From contig NZ_CAJYEB010000012.1 of the NCBI RefSeq assembly GCF_913773735.1, forward strand, positions 1-64,000: 64,000 nucleotides of DNA, read 5' to 3'. Under the pieces are notes generated by a model. It was not told the origin of the DNA. It worked only from the letters and a program-made list of their open reading frames with translations, and made no database searches. Positions 23,435-31,539 of the stretch are shown piece by piece. The DNA comes from an uncultured Massilia sp. GTDB taxonomy: Bacteria > Pseudomonadota > Gammaproteobacteria > Burkholderiales > Burkholderiaceae_D. The translations under genes and the position numbers were made by a program. Position 1 is the first letter of the stretch; each line of letters opens with the position of its first letter.

Positions 23435-24199
23435 TCAGGGCAGCGTGATGGTCAGGTTGGCCGCCCGCGGCGCCATCTTGACGACGTCGCTGTAGGCGTT
23501 CATGCGTTGTTCGCTGGCGCGCCCGAGCGAGGTGCGCAGGCCGACGTAGCCGAGCACGCAGATCAGGCCGAACACCGAGTACAGCACCCACAGCGGCAGG
23601 TCGCTGCGCAGCTTGTGCACGATCTGGTCGGGGCGCTCCGCATGCGGCGCGAAGCCGCCACGCTTGCCCTTCATGTGGGCGATCTCGTCGCCCAGGCGCG
23701 AGGTCAGGTAGTTGAGCTTTTCGGTGCCTTCCAGGATGTAGCGGCCCTGGAAGCCCAGCAGCAGGCACATGTGGAACACCTCGAGCGCCTGCAGGTGCGC
23801 GCTGCCGCGGGCGCGCAACTGTTCCAGGCGGTCGAAGAAGTTCTCGCCGGCGAGCTGGTCGCCGAACAGCTGCAGCTGCAAGGGCTTGCGTTCCCAGGCG
23901 TCGCGGATCGGGAAGGTGGAGCGCAGGATGATCTCGTCGACGGCCGCGCAGAACGCGTACTTGGCGGCCTCGATGTCGTCCGGCGACGCATTCTGCTTGC
24001 GCGCGTTGCGCCCGAAGTCGTCGAGGAACTGCGTCATCTTGCGTGCGAACGCGGCGTCGTCCTGGGGGCGGTTGCCGTTCTTGAGCATGAACAGCGCGTA
24101 GAAGCCGTCGTACATCAGGTCCAGCAGCGTCTGCGGCGCGCTGCCGGCCGGCGCGGGCGCGGCGGCGCCCATCAGGGAAGGTGCGGTGGCGGTGCTCAT
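23435..24199 (-). CDS. tssL: T6SS inner-membrane protein TssL (DotU/IcmH)
   Basis: The 254-residue protein is short TssL without a fused OmpA domain. The cytoplasmic helical domain (about residues 25-200; YAFCAAVDEIILRSTF and NFFDRLEQLR are typical) precedes a single C-terminal membrane span (LWVLYSVFGLICVLGYVGL). With TssM and TssJ it forms the membrane complex that anchors the contractile tail. It lies downstream of tssK in the same direction, separated by 99 bp of repetitive acidic-codon sequence that is in frame with it but has no start codon. Peptidoglycan binding is presumably supplied by the OmpA-like protein at 38512. Confidence 0.92.
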   Translation of the reverse strand: MSTATAPSLMGAAAPAPAGSAPQTLLDLMYDGFYALFMLKNGNRPQDDAAFARKMTQFLDDFGRNARKQNASPDDIEAAKYAFCAAVDEIILRSTFPIRDAWERKPLQLQLFGDQLAGENFFDRLEQLRARGSAHLQALEVFHMCLLLGFQGRYILEGTEKLNYLTSRLGDEIAHMKGKRGGFAPHAERPDQIVHKLRSDLPLWVLYSVFGLICVLGYVGLRTSLGRASEQRMNAYSDVVKMAPRAANLTITLP

Positions 24200-24298
24200 C
24201 GTGTCGTCCTCGTGGTGTTTCTCGTCCCGGTCGTATTCCTCGTGGTCCTGGTCGTGCTGATCGTCCTGCTCATCGTCCTGTGCATGGTCTTGCCCACG
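24200..24298 (-). repeat. low-complexity Asp/His/Gln/Glu-coding spacer between tssK and tssL
   Basis: Read leftward in the tssL frame, these 99 bp follow the tssK stop and encode a run rich in Asp, Glu, His and Gln (for example DDEQDDQHDQDHEEYDRDE). No stop interrupts it, but there is no ATG, GTG or TTG to start it. It is built of degenerate GACGA/CAGGAC units and looks like a slipped-strand expansion. It could be an untranslated spacer or an N-terminal extension lost from tssL. Confidence 0.6.
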
Positions 24299-25642
24299 TC
24301 AGGACGTCACGGCCACCAGGTCCAGCGTCGCATCCGACATGCTGCCCGGGACGTAGATCGAAATCGACTGCGCCTGCAGCATGCGCTCGTACATCTGGCC
24401 CTTGGCCTCGACGGCGAAGTACACCGCGTCGGGCCGCACCGGCACGGCGGCCGGCACCTGCGGCGCATGCACCAGGCGCACGCCCGGCATCGCCGACAGC
24501 ACGAATTTCTCGACGTCGTCCGGGGCGCCGACCTTGAAGCGCAGCGGCACGGCGTCGAGCAGCTCGCCGGCCGGCATGCCGCTCGAGACGGCGAGGTAGA
24601 ACGCGGTCTTGTCGTCGATCTTCTGCGAGTCCAGCATGCCGTGCCAGTACGACGGTTTCACTTCGCGCAGCGCGATGGCGAAGTACTTCGCCGAGATCAC
24701 GGTGTCGAGCAGTTCGCGGATGACCTGGTGCAGCGTGGCGAAGGCGGGACCGGGGTCGGCATGCTGGTAGGGCGGCAGGTCGGCCAGCGTCCAGCTCTTC
24801 GAGAACGTCATCAGGCTGCCGGCCAGCGCCAGCAGCTGCTCGTACAGCCGCTCGGGGTGCAGCGCCGGGTGGTGGAAGTAGTGCGACAGCGTGGCGCAGG
24901 CGGTGCTGGCGGTGTGCAGCAGCCAGAACGTCGACATGTCGCCCGAGCGGAACTCGATCACGTGCCGGCTCGGCTCGCGGTGGTGGCCGTACAGGGCGCT
25001 GACCTTGGCCTGCAGCGCGTCGAGCAGGCGGCGCAGCTGCAGGAACAGCTGCGGGGCGCTGCGGATCGTCAGGCTGGGGGGGACGAAGCCGGCATCGAGC
25101 TCGAAGCCGCCGGTGGCCGCGCGGCGCAGGCGCACGAGCGGGAAGTGGACATAGGAGTCGAGCGGTTCGGCGTCCGACACCAGGCGCACGGTCTTGCGCA
25201 GGTAGGACAGCTGGGCGCTGGCGGCCTGGGTGTACAGGTCGGGCGTGTCGCGGTTGGCCTGCTGGAAGCGCACGGCATTGGCCGCCTCGCCGGCGGCGCC
25301 GCTGAAATTGCCGCCGAAGGGCTTGAAGCCGGGCAGGGCGGCGTGGTAGGTCACCACCTGCACCGCTTGCGGCAACTGGCTCAGGTCCACCGCCTCCGGC
25401 AGCTCGTCGGCGCCCGGCGCGGACACCAGCTCGCCGTCCTGGAAGCGCAGCGACAGTTCGAGCAGGCGCAGCGTGTCGTTGGCGAGCGCGTCGCGGTCCA
25501 CCTGCAGCGTGCCGACGCCCCACGCATACGGATGCAGCAGCCCCGCCGTGCGATGCAGGCGCTCCTCGTGATACTGGTCCTGTTGCTGGAAATGCTGGGG
25601 CCGCAGGAACAGCCCCTCGCCCCACAAGATCTTGCCGCTCAT
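24299..25642 (-). CDS. tssK: T6SS baseplate protein TssK
   Basis: The 447-residue protein has the normal family length. The N-terminus KILWGEGLFLRPQHFQQQDQ is the conserved TssK signature (WxxGMFLxPQHFQ-type). The rest matches the shell-like N-domain and the membrane-complex-binding C-domain by layout (HVIEFRSGDMSTFW, LPPYQHADPGPAF). TssK trimers link the baseplate wedges to TssL and TssM. The ATG at 25642 has GGGAG upstream, so longer extensions were rejected. It is the first gene of a leftward tssK-tssL unit, divergent from the tssBC unit across a 313-bp AT-rich gap. Confidence 0.93.
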   Translation of the reverse strand: MSGKILWGEGLFLRPQHFQQQDQYHEERLHRTAGLLHPYAWGVGTLQVDRDALANDTLRLLELSLRFQDGELVSAPGADELPEAVDLSQLPQAVQVVTYHAALPGFKPFGGNFSGAAGEAANAVRFQQANRDTPDLYTQAASAQLSYLRKTVRLVSDAEPLDSYVHFPLVRLRRAATGGFELDAGFVPPSLTIRSAPQLFLQLRRLLDALQAKVSALYGHHREPSRHVIEFRSGDMSTFWLLHTASTACATLSHYFHHPALHPERLYEQLLALAGSLMTFSKSWTLADLPPYQHADPGPAFATLHQVIRELLDTVISAKYFAIALREVKPSYWHGMLDSQKIDDKTAFYLAVSSGMPAGELLDAVPLRFKVGAPDDVEKFVLSAMPGVRLVHAPQVPAAVPVRPDAVYFAVEAKGQMYERMLQAQSISIYVPGSMSDATLDLVAVTS

Positions 25643-25955
25643 GCCATGCGACTCCCGCTGCCGATGTTGAAAATGGCTGAACAGTAACATTTCTTTTGAA
25701 TACGCTGCGCGCGATTCATGACACAAATTTACCGCGTGATAATTCGTGAGTTTCTGGCGGGTGCGATATCCGTCATGCCGTTTCACTCGCGCGGCGCCCG
25801 ATAAACGTGGGAATTGGTGAGATTTATGCAGGATGGGACACCCGCGCACGATTCGGGTTTTATTGTGCCTCGTCAATAAAACAATTTTGATAATATAAAT
25901 TGGGTTTCACAAAATTATCACGTTGTTATTACTATTTAACAGTTGCGAGGAAAGC
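25643..25955. promoter_or_regulatory. AT-rich divergent promoter region between tssK and the tssBC unit
   Basis: The 313-bp gap is markedly AT-rich for this genome, most of all at 25855-25950, with TTTTGATAATATAAATTGGG and ACTATTTAACAG. Such composition favours silencing by H-NS/MvaT-like proteins and easy promoter melting. Candidate -10 elements for the rightward unit lie around 25890-25900. The motif GCGCACGATT is at 25844-25853 and recurs twice in the other T6SS intergenic region (45510, 45552). I found no clear sigma-54 site. Confidence 0.55.
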
Positions 25956-26561
25956 ATGACCGCTGCAATTCCGTTCCCCCGCCTGGGCCGTTTCATTGGC
26001 GCCGTCGCCTGCGCCGTCACCCTGAGCGCATGCAGCACGCCGCAACCGAAGGTCTCCGAGGCGCCGGCCAAGCCGTCGATGGAAGAGATGCTCGCCAGGG
26101 CCGGCCAGGCCAGCACGGCGGGCCAGAAGGAGCAGGCGGTCACGCTGTGGAAGGAAGCGGCGGCCGCCTACCCGGCCGACAAGACGCCGTGGACGAACAT
26201 CGCCCAGACCCGCTACGACGCCGGCCAGTACGGAGAGGCGATCGTCAGCGCCCAGGAAGTGCTGGTGCGCGACCCCAACGACCGCCTGGCCAACAGCATC
26301 ATCGCCATCAGCGGCCTGCGCCTGTCGACGCGCGCCCTGGCCGACCTGAGCCGCCAGAACAACCTGTCCGGTTCGATCCGCACCGAGTCCCAGGACCTGG
26401 CCAAGCTGCTGCGCGAGAGCCTGGGCGAGCAGGTGCTGGTGCCGCCGCCGCCCGCGCCCGCGCCGGCCCCCGCCAAGGGCGTGGTCGCCAAGGGCAAGAA
26501 GGGCAAGGCGAAGGCGGCCGACGGCGGCTCCGGCGCCGATCCGTTCGGCGCCCTGAAGTGA
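25956..26561 (+). CDS. TPR-like lipoprotein of the T6SS locus (TagM-like)
   Basis: The 201-residue protein has a lipoprotein signal with lipobox LSAC (AVTLSACSTP). Helical repeats of TPR type follow (EQAVTLWKEAAAAYPADKTPWTNIAQTRYDAGQYGEAI), then a Pro/Ala and Lys-rich tail. It is the first gene before tssB, where several betaproteobacterial T6SS loci carry TssJ or an extra lipoprotein. It does not look like the beta-sandwich TssJ, so it may instead be an accessory that helps the membrane complex or binds peptidoglycan. The start at 25956 is fixed by GAGGAAAG just upstream. Confidence 0.72.
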   Translation: MTAAIPFPRLGRFIGAVACAVTLSACSTPQPKVSEAPAKPSMEEMLARAGQASTAGQKEQAVTLWKEAAAAYPADKTPWTNIAQTRYDAGQYGEAIVSAQEVLVRDPNDRLANSIIAISGLRLSTRALADLSRQNNLSGSIRTESQDLAKLLRESLGEQVLVPPPPAPAPAPAKGVVAKGKKGKAKAADGGSGADPFGALK

Positions 26562-26594
26562 CAGACCAGTTCATCCAGAGATAAAGGGAGTCCC

Positions 26595-27098
26595 ATGTCC
26601 AGAAATTCCAGTGTGCAGAAGAAGCTGCAGAAGATCCGCCCGCCGCGCGTGCAGATGACCTACGACGTCGAGATCGGCGACGCCATCGAGAACAAGGAAC
26701 TGCCGATGGTGGTCGGCGTCGTCGGCGACTTCGGCGGCAATTCCGAGGTGCCGCAGAAGCGCCTGAAGGAGCGCAGCTTCGTCGGCATCGACCGCGACAA
26801 CTTCGACGAGGTCATGAAGGGCGTCGAGCCGCGCGCGGCCTTCCGCGTCAAGAACGAATTGTCGGACGAAGGCGGCCAGTTCGCCGTCGACCTGAAATTC
26901 CGCTCGATGGACGACTTCCGTCCTGAAGCCGTCGTGCAGCAGGTCGAACCCCTGAAGAAGCTGCTGGAGGCGCGCACCAAGCTGGCCGACCTGCGCAACA
27001 AGCTGGCCGGCAACGACAAGCTGGAAGACCTGCTCAACGACGTGTTGAACAGCACCGAGAAAATGGCCGCGCTCGGCCAGAACACCACGAAAGAATGA
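26595..27098 (+). CDS. tssB: T6SS sheath small subunit TssB (VipA)
   Basis: The 167-residue protein has the diagnostic segments NKELPMVVGVVGDFGGNSEVP and LKERSFVGIDRDNFDEVM. It also has a C-terminal helix (KLEDLLNDVLN) that is recognised by TssH in related sheaths. TssB and TssC co-polymerise into the contractile sheath around the Hcp tube. Its stop codon overlaps the tssC start as ATGA, giving coupled translation and near-equal amounts. Confidence 0.95.
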   Translation: MSRNSSVQKKLQKIRPPRVQMTYDVEIGDAIENKELPMVVGVVGDFGGNSEVPQKRLKERSFVGIDRDNFDEVMKGVEPRAAFRVKNELSDEGGQFAVDLKFRSMDDFRPEAVVQQVEPLKKLLEARTKLADLRNKLAGNDKLEDLLNDVLNSTEKMAALGQNTTKE

Positions 27099-28606
27099 CC
27101 ATGTCCGCGCCATCGAATGCCGCCTTCGCGGCCGACACCGCAGCAGCGGTGCCCACGTCCGCCCCCGAGTCCGACCTGCTCGACCGCATCGTCGACGAAA
27201 GCCGCGTCGCCAAGTCCGGCGCCGAGCATGCCCGCGCCAAGGACCTGATCGCCGAACTGGTCAACCAGGTCATGGAAGGCACCGTCGTCGTGTCCGACAA
27301 CCTGTCCGCCACCATCGACGCGCGCGTCGCGGAACTGGACCGCCTGATCTCGGAGCAGCTGTCGGCGGTGATGCACGCGCCCGAGTTCCAGAAGCTGGAG
27401 AGCAGCTGGACGGGCCTGAACTACTTGGTGCGCAACACGGCCACCAGCCCGAACCTGAAGATCAAGATGCTCAACGCGACCAAGCGCGAGCTGGTCAAGG
27501 ACTTCCAGAGCGCCATCGAGTTCGACCAGAGCACGATGTTCCGCAAGGTCTACGAGGAGGAGTTCGGCACCTTCGGCGGCGCGCCGTTCGGGGCGCTGCT
27601 GGGCGACTTCGAGATCACGCGCCAACCGGAAGACATGTACTTCATCGAGCAGATGTCGCACGTGGCGGCGGCCGCGCACGCGCCGTTCATCAGTTCCGCC
27701 TCGCCGGAGCTGTTCGGCCTGGAGACCTACGCCGACCTGGGCAAGCCGCGCGACCTGTCGAAGGTGTTCGACACCGTCGAATACGCCAAGTGGAAGTCGT
27801 TCCGCGAATCCGAGGACGCGCGCTACGTCGGCCTGACGCTGCCGCGCTTCCTGGGCCGCCTGCCGTACAACCCGCTGGACGGCGCCACTACCGAGGGCTT
27901 CAACTTCGTCGAGGACGTGGACGGCACCGACCACCATAAATACCTGTGGTGCAACGCGGCCTACGCCTTCGGCACCAAGCTGACCGGCGCGTTCGAGGAT
28001 TACGGCTGGTGCGCGGCGATCCGCGGCGTCGAGGGCGGCGGCCTGGTGGAAGGCCTGCCCACGCACACCTTCAAGACCGACGAGGGCGAGGTCGCGCTGA
28101 AGTGCCCGACCGAGATCGCCATCACCGACCGCCGCGAGAAGGAGCTGTCGGACCTGGGCTTCATCTCGCTGGTCCACTGCAAGAATACCGACTACGCCGC
28201 CTTCTTCGGCGCCCAGTCGGCGCAGAAGGCGCGCAAGTACAACACCGACGCCGCCAACGCGAACGCGGTGCTGTCGGCGCAGCTGCAGTACATCTTCGCC
28301 GTCTCGCGCATCGCCCACTACATGAAGGCCATGATGCGCGACAAGATCGGCAGCTTCGCCGCCGCGTCCAACGTCGAGGACTTCCTGAACCGCTGGCTGA
28401 CGCAGTACGTGCTGCTGGACGACAACGCGACGCAGGAACAGAAGGCGCAGTTCCCGCTGCGCGAAGCCAGCGTGCAGGTGTCGGAAGTGCCGGGCCGGCC
28501 GGGCGTGTACCGGGCCGTGTCGTTCCTGCGTCCGCACTTCCAGCTGGACGAGCTGTCCGTTTCGCTCCGACTGGTCGCGGAGCTTCCCGCATCGACCAAG
28601 GCTTAA
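27095..28606 (+). CDS. tssC: T6SS sheath large subunit TssC (VipB)
   Basis: The 503-residue protein has conserved core motifs ESSWTGLNYLVRNTATSP, EEFGTFGGAPFGALLGDFEI and GLTLPRFLGRLPY, plus the C-terminal region ending ELSVSLRLVAELP. It is the main sheath subunit and contracts to drive the Hcp tube out. Two in-frame ATG codons (27095 and 27101) compete, and the first overlaps the tssB stop. The length is normal. Confidence 0.95.
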   Translation: MTMSAPSNAAFAADTAAAVPTSAPESDLLDRIVDESRVAKSGAEHARAKDLIAELVNQVMEGTVVVSDNLSATIDARVAELDRLISEQLSAVMHAPEFQKLESSWTGLNYLVRNTATSPNLKIKMLNATKRELVKDFQSAIEFDQSTMFRKVYEEEFGTFGGAPFGALLGDFEITRQPEDMYFIEQMSHVAAAAHAPFISSASPELFGLETYADLGKPRDLSKVFDTVEYAKWKSFRESEDARYVGLTLPRFLGRLPYNPLDGATTEGFNFVEDVDGTDHHKYLWCNAAYAFGTKLTGAFEDYGWCAAIRGVEGGGLVEGLPTHTFKTDEGEVALKCPTEIAITDRREKELSDLGFISLVHCKNTDYAAFFGAQSAQKARKYNTDAANANAVLSAQLQYIFAVSRIAHYMKAMMRDKIGSFAAASNVEDFLNRWLTQYVLLDDNATQEQKAQFPLREASVQVSEVPGRPGVYRAVSFLRPHFQLDELSVSLRLVAELPASTKA

Positions 28607-28649
28607 TGTGTCCCCCGTAGTAAAACCATACTGAAAGGAAGAAACCAAC

Positions 28650-29144
28650 ATGGCAATCGACGTCTACCTGCAAATCGACGGCATCAAAGGCGAATCGGCC
28701 GATGCCGCCCACAAGGACTGGATCGAGGTCAAGGGCGTCCAGTGGGAAGTCCTGCAGCCGAAGTCGGCCACCGCGTCGACCGGCGGCGGCCACACCGCGG
28801 AGCGCACCGAGCACAAGGACATCGTCGTGTCCAAGCTGGCCGACCTGGCCACCCCGATCCTGCTGCAGACCTGCTCGTCCGGCAAGACCATTCCGAAGGC
28901 GAAGTTCGAATTCCTGCGCGCCGACGGCCAGGGCGACCGCGTCAAGTACTTCGAGATCGAACTGGAGAACGTCCTGATCAGCAGCGTCTCGCCGTCCGTC
29001 GAGCCGGGCAACATCCTGACCGAGGACGTGGCGCTGAAGTACTCCAAGGTCAAGTGGAAGTACACCCAGCAGAAGGTCGGCGGCGGCTCGGGCGGCAATA
29101 CCTCGGGCGGCTGGGACCTGGCCTCCAACAAGATCGCGGCCTGA
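28650..29144 (+). CDS. hcp: T6SS tube protein Hcp (TssD)
   Basis: The 164-residue protein begins MAIDVYLQIDGIKGES and has the Hcp-type beta-barrel strands (WIEVKGVQWEV, LLQTCSSGKTIPKAKFEFLR). It forms hexameric rings stacked into the inner tube and is exported on firing. The last 20 residues are Gly/Ser-rich (GGGSGGNTSGG), unlike compact Hcp C-termini. A strong AAAGGAAG ribosome-binding site and a 43-bp gap after tssC suggest high expression. The frame is confirmed by the clean family match. Confidence 0.95.
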   Translation: MAIDVYLQIDGIKGESADAAHKDWIEVKGVQWEVLQPKSATASTGGGHTAERTEHKDIVVSKLADLATPILLQTCSSGKTIPKAKFEFLRADGQGDRVKYFEIELENVLISSVSPSVEPGNILTEDVALKYSKVKWKYTQQKVGGGSGGNTSGGWDLASNKIAA

Positions 29145-29183
29145 TCCGCGGCCCGATTCGCAGCCACGGGACGGGAGCGCACG

Positions 29184-29693
29184 ATGCCGAACATGGCTTT
29201 CACGCCGGGCCTGCTGGACCGGCTGATGGACCGGCCCGGCCAGGCACAGGGACAGGGCCCGGCCGGCGGCACCGTGCCGCGCGTCTCGCTGGAGGAAATG
29301 AAGGATTCGGTGGCGCGCGACCTGGAAGCGCTGCTGAACACGCGCGCGGTACTGCCGGAGGAGAGCTTGAAGCGCTATCCGGAGTGCGCGCGCTCCATCG
29401 CCGCCTACGGCCTGCGCGATTTCGCCGGGCTGTCGCTGTCCAGCACCGACGACCGCGCCTTCATCTGCCGCAGCCTGGAACAGGCCATCGCGCGCCACGA
29501 GCCGCGGCTGCGCAACGTCCAGGCCAGGCTGGAATTGCGTGACGACGCCGTCAACCGGCTCAATTTCGCGATCACCGCGCTGATGGTCGTCAGCGCCGCC
29601 CACGAACCGGTCAACTTCGACGCGGTCCTGCAGCCGTCCAGCCTGCACTACACGATCAGCAAGGCGCGCCGTCCGGCGTCGCCGGGAGCATGA
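29184..29693 (+). CDS. tssE: T6SS baseplate protein TssE (gp25-like)
   Basis: The 169-residue protein is related to phage T4 gp25. The motif RDFAGLSL and the later EPRLRNVQARLELRD (the EPRL segment conserved in gp25/TssE) are clear. It sits at the base of the sheath and starts sheath polymerisation. It ends where tssF begins, with the TTG start of tssF two bases after the stop. A short linker rich in Gly and Gln precedes the domain. Confidence 0.92.
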   Translation: MPNMAFTPGLLDRLMDRPGQAQGQGPAGGTVPRVSLEEMKDSVARDLEALLNTRAVLPEESLKRYPECARSIAAYGLRDFAGLSLSSTDDRAFICRSLEQAIARHEPRLRNVQARLELRDDAVNRLNFAITALMVVSAAHEPVNFDAVLQPSSLHYTISKARRPASPGA

Positions 29694-29694
29694 G

Positions 29695-31539
29695 TTGGAC
29701 CAGTTACTACCGTACTACGAGCAGGAGCTCGGATTCCTGCGGCGCTACTCGCGCGAATTCTCCGAACGCTATCCCAAGATCGCCGGCAAGCTGCTGATCG
29801 GCGGGGAGGTCTGCGAAGACCCCCACATCGAACGCATGATCGAGTCGTTCGCGCTGCTCAATGCGCGCGTCGCCAAGCGCCTGGACGACGATTATCCGCA
29901 GTTCACCGAAGCGCTGTTCGAGGTGCTGTACCCGCACTACCTGCGCCCGTTCCCCTCGTGCTCCATCGCGCGCATGGACTTCGCCGCCGCCGCCGCCCAG
30001 ATGACGGCCGCGGCCGAGATCCCGCGCGGCACCCAGCTCGCCACGCGCCCGGTGCGCGGCGCGCCGTGCACCTTCCGCACCGCCTATCCGGTGACGGTGG
30101 CGCCGCTGGCGCTGGCGCAGGCGCGCTTCGACGCGATCCTGGACGCGCCCGACGCCGTGCGCGCGCCGCCGCAGGCGACGTCGTCGATCTCGATCACGCT
30201 GTCGGCCACCTCGCCGCAGGGCGGCATCGCCCAGCTCAAGCTGGCGCGCCTGCGCGTGTTCCTCGACGGCGAACCGTCGTTCTGCGCCGCGCTGCGCGAT
30301 GCGCTGTTCCTGCGCGCCGTGGCCGCCTACGCCGAAGCCGACGGCAGCGGGCGCTGGGTGCCGCTGGCGCAGGTGCCGCTGCAGCCGGCCGGCTACGCCG
30401 AGGACGAGGCGCTGATCGACTTCCCGGCGCGCTCGCACGCGGCCTACCGCCTGCTGACCGAATACTTCTGCTTCCCGGAGAAATTCAACTTCGTCGACAT
30501 CGACCTGGCCGCGTTGACCGCGGCGCTGCCGGCCGGCGCGCGCACCATCACGCTGCACCTGGCGCTGTCGGGCCTGCGCAGCGACTCGAACACGGCGCGC
30601 ATGCTGGGCACGCTGTCGGCGACCAACATGCTGCTCGGCTGCACGCCGGTGGTGAACCTGTTCCGCCAGCGCGGCGAACCGATCCGCCTGACGCACGCCA
30701 CGGCCAGCTACCCGGTGCTGGCCGACGCGCGCCGCGCGTATGCGTTCGAGGTGCAGTCGATCGACGCGGTGCGCTTGGTGCGCCAGACCCCGCAGGGCGA
30801 GTCGATCGTCGCGTTCCGCCCGTTCTACGCGCTGCGCCACGGCCAGGCGCCGGAAAAGAACGGCCACTACTGGATCGCCCGGCGCGACCCGGCGCTGGCC
30901 GAGAAGAGCCCGGGACACGAGACCCAGATTTCTCTGGTCGACATCGACTTCGACCCGGCCGAGATCGAGACCGACACGCTCAGCATCGAGCTGACCTGTA
31001 CCAACCGCGACCTGCCCGCGCTGCTGTCCTACGGCGTGCGCGGCGGCGACCTGTTCATGGAAGGCGGCGCGAGCGTGCGCGCCATCACCTTCCTGCGCAA
31101 GCCCACGCCCTCGTACCGCTTCGAGCGCGGCGGTGGGGCGCACTGGCGCCTGATCTCGCACCTGGCGCTGAACCACCTGTCGCTGTCGGGTGCCGGGGTC
31201 GATGCCTTCCGCGAGATGCTGGCGCTGTACGACCTGCCGCGCTCGCCGGCCTCGCAGCGCCAGATCGGCGGCATCGTCGCGGTCGAGCACCGGCCCGCCA
31301 CCGCCTGGCTGGCCGGGAACCCGTTCGCCTGCATGGTGCGCGGCATCGAGGTGCGCCTGGAGATCGACGAGGAGGCGTTCGTGGGCAGCGGCGTGGACGC
31401 CTTCGCCCACATCGTCGAGCGCTTCCTCGGCCTGTACGTGCACGCCAACAGTTTCACGCAGCTCGTGATCGTTTCGAACAAGACCGGAGGGGAGCTGCTG
31501 CGATGCATGCCACGAAGCGGCGATTTGAGCCTGCTGTAA
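29695..31539 (+). CDS. tssF: T6SS baseplate wedge protein TssF
   Basis: The 614-residue protein starts with TTG (context GGGAGCATGAGTTG), because the standard TssF N-terminus MDQLLPYYEQELGFLRRYSR follows directly. Other family features are YPKIAGKLLIGGEVCEDPHIERMIESFALLNARV and EVLYPHYLRPFPSC. TssF with TssG forms the wedge of the baseplate on which TssK docks. It overlaps tssG by 37 bp. Confidence 0.93.
   Translation: MDQLLPYYEQELGFLRRYSREFSERYPKIAGKLLIGGEVCEDPHIERMIESFALLNARVAKRLDDDYPQFTEALFEVLYPHYLRPFPSCSIARMDFAAAAAQMTAAAEIPRGTQLATRPVRGAPCTFRTAYPVTVAPLALAQARFDAILDAPDAVRAPPQATSSISITLSATSPQGGIAQLKLARLRVFLDGEPSFCAALRDALFLRAVAAYAEADGSGRWVPLAQVPLQPAGYAEDEALIDFPARSHAAYRLLTEYFCFPEKFNFVDIDLAALTAALPAGARTITLHLALSGLRSDSNTARMLGTLSATNMLLGCTPVVNLFRQRGEPIRLTHATASYPVLADARRAYAFEVQSIDAVRLVRQTPQGESIVAFRPFYALRHGQAPEKNGHYWIARRDPALAEKSPGHETQISLVDIDFDPAEIETDTLSIELTCTNRDLPALLSYGVRGGDLFMEGGASVRAITFLRKPTPSYRFERGGGAHWRLISHLALNHLSLSGAGVDAFREMLALYDLPRSPASQRQIGGIVAVEHRPATAWLAGNPFACMVRGIEVRLEIDEEAFVGSGVDAFAHIVERFLGLYVHANSFTQLVIVSNKTGGELLRCMPRSGDLSLL

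Noticed and set aside
24200-24298. Short rightward or leftward peptide encoded by the repetitive spacer
   Set aside because: A leftward frame starting at ATGCACAGG gives only an Arg/Thr repeat with no ribosome-binding site and overlaps the tssL start. It is treated as a repeat.
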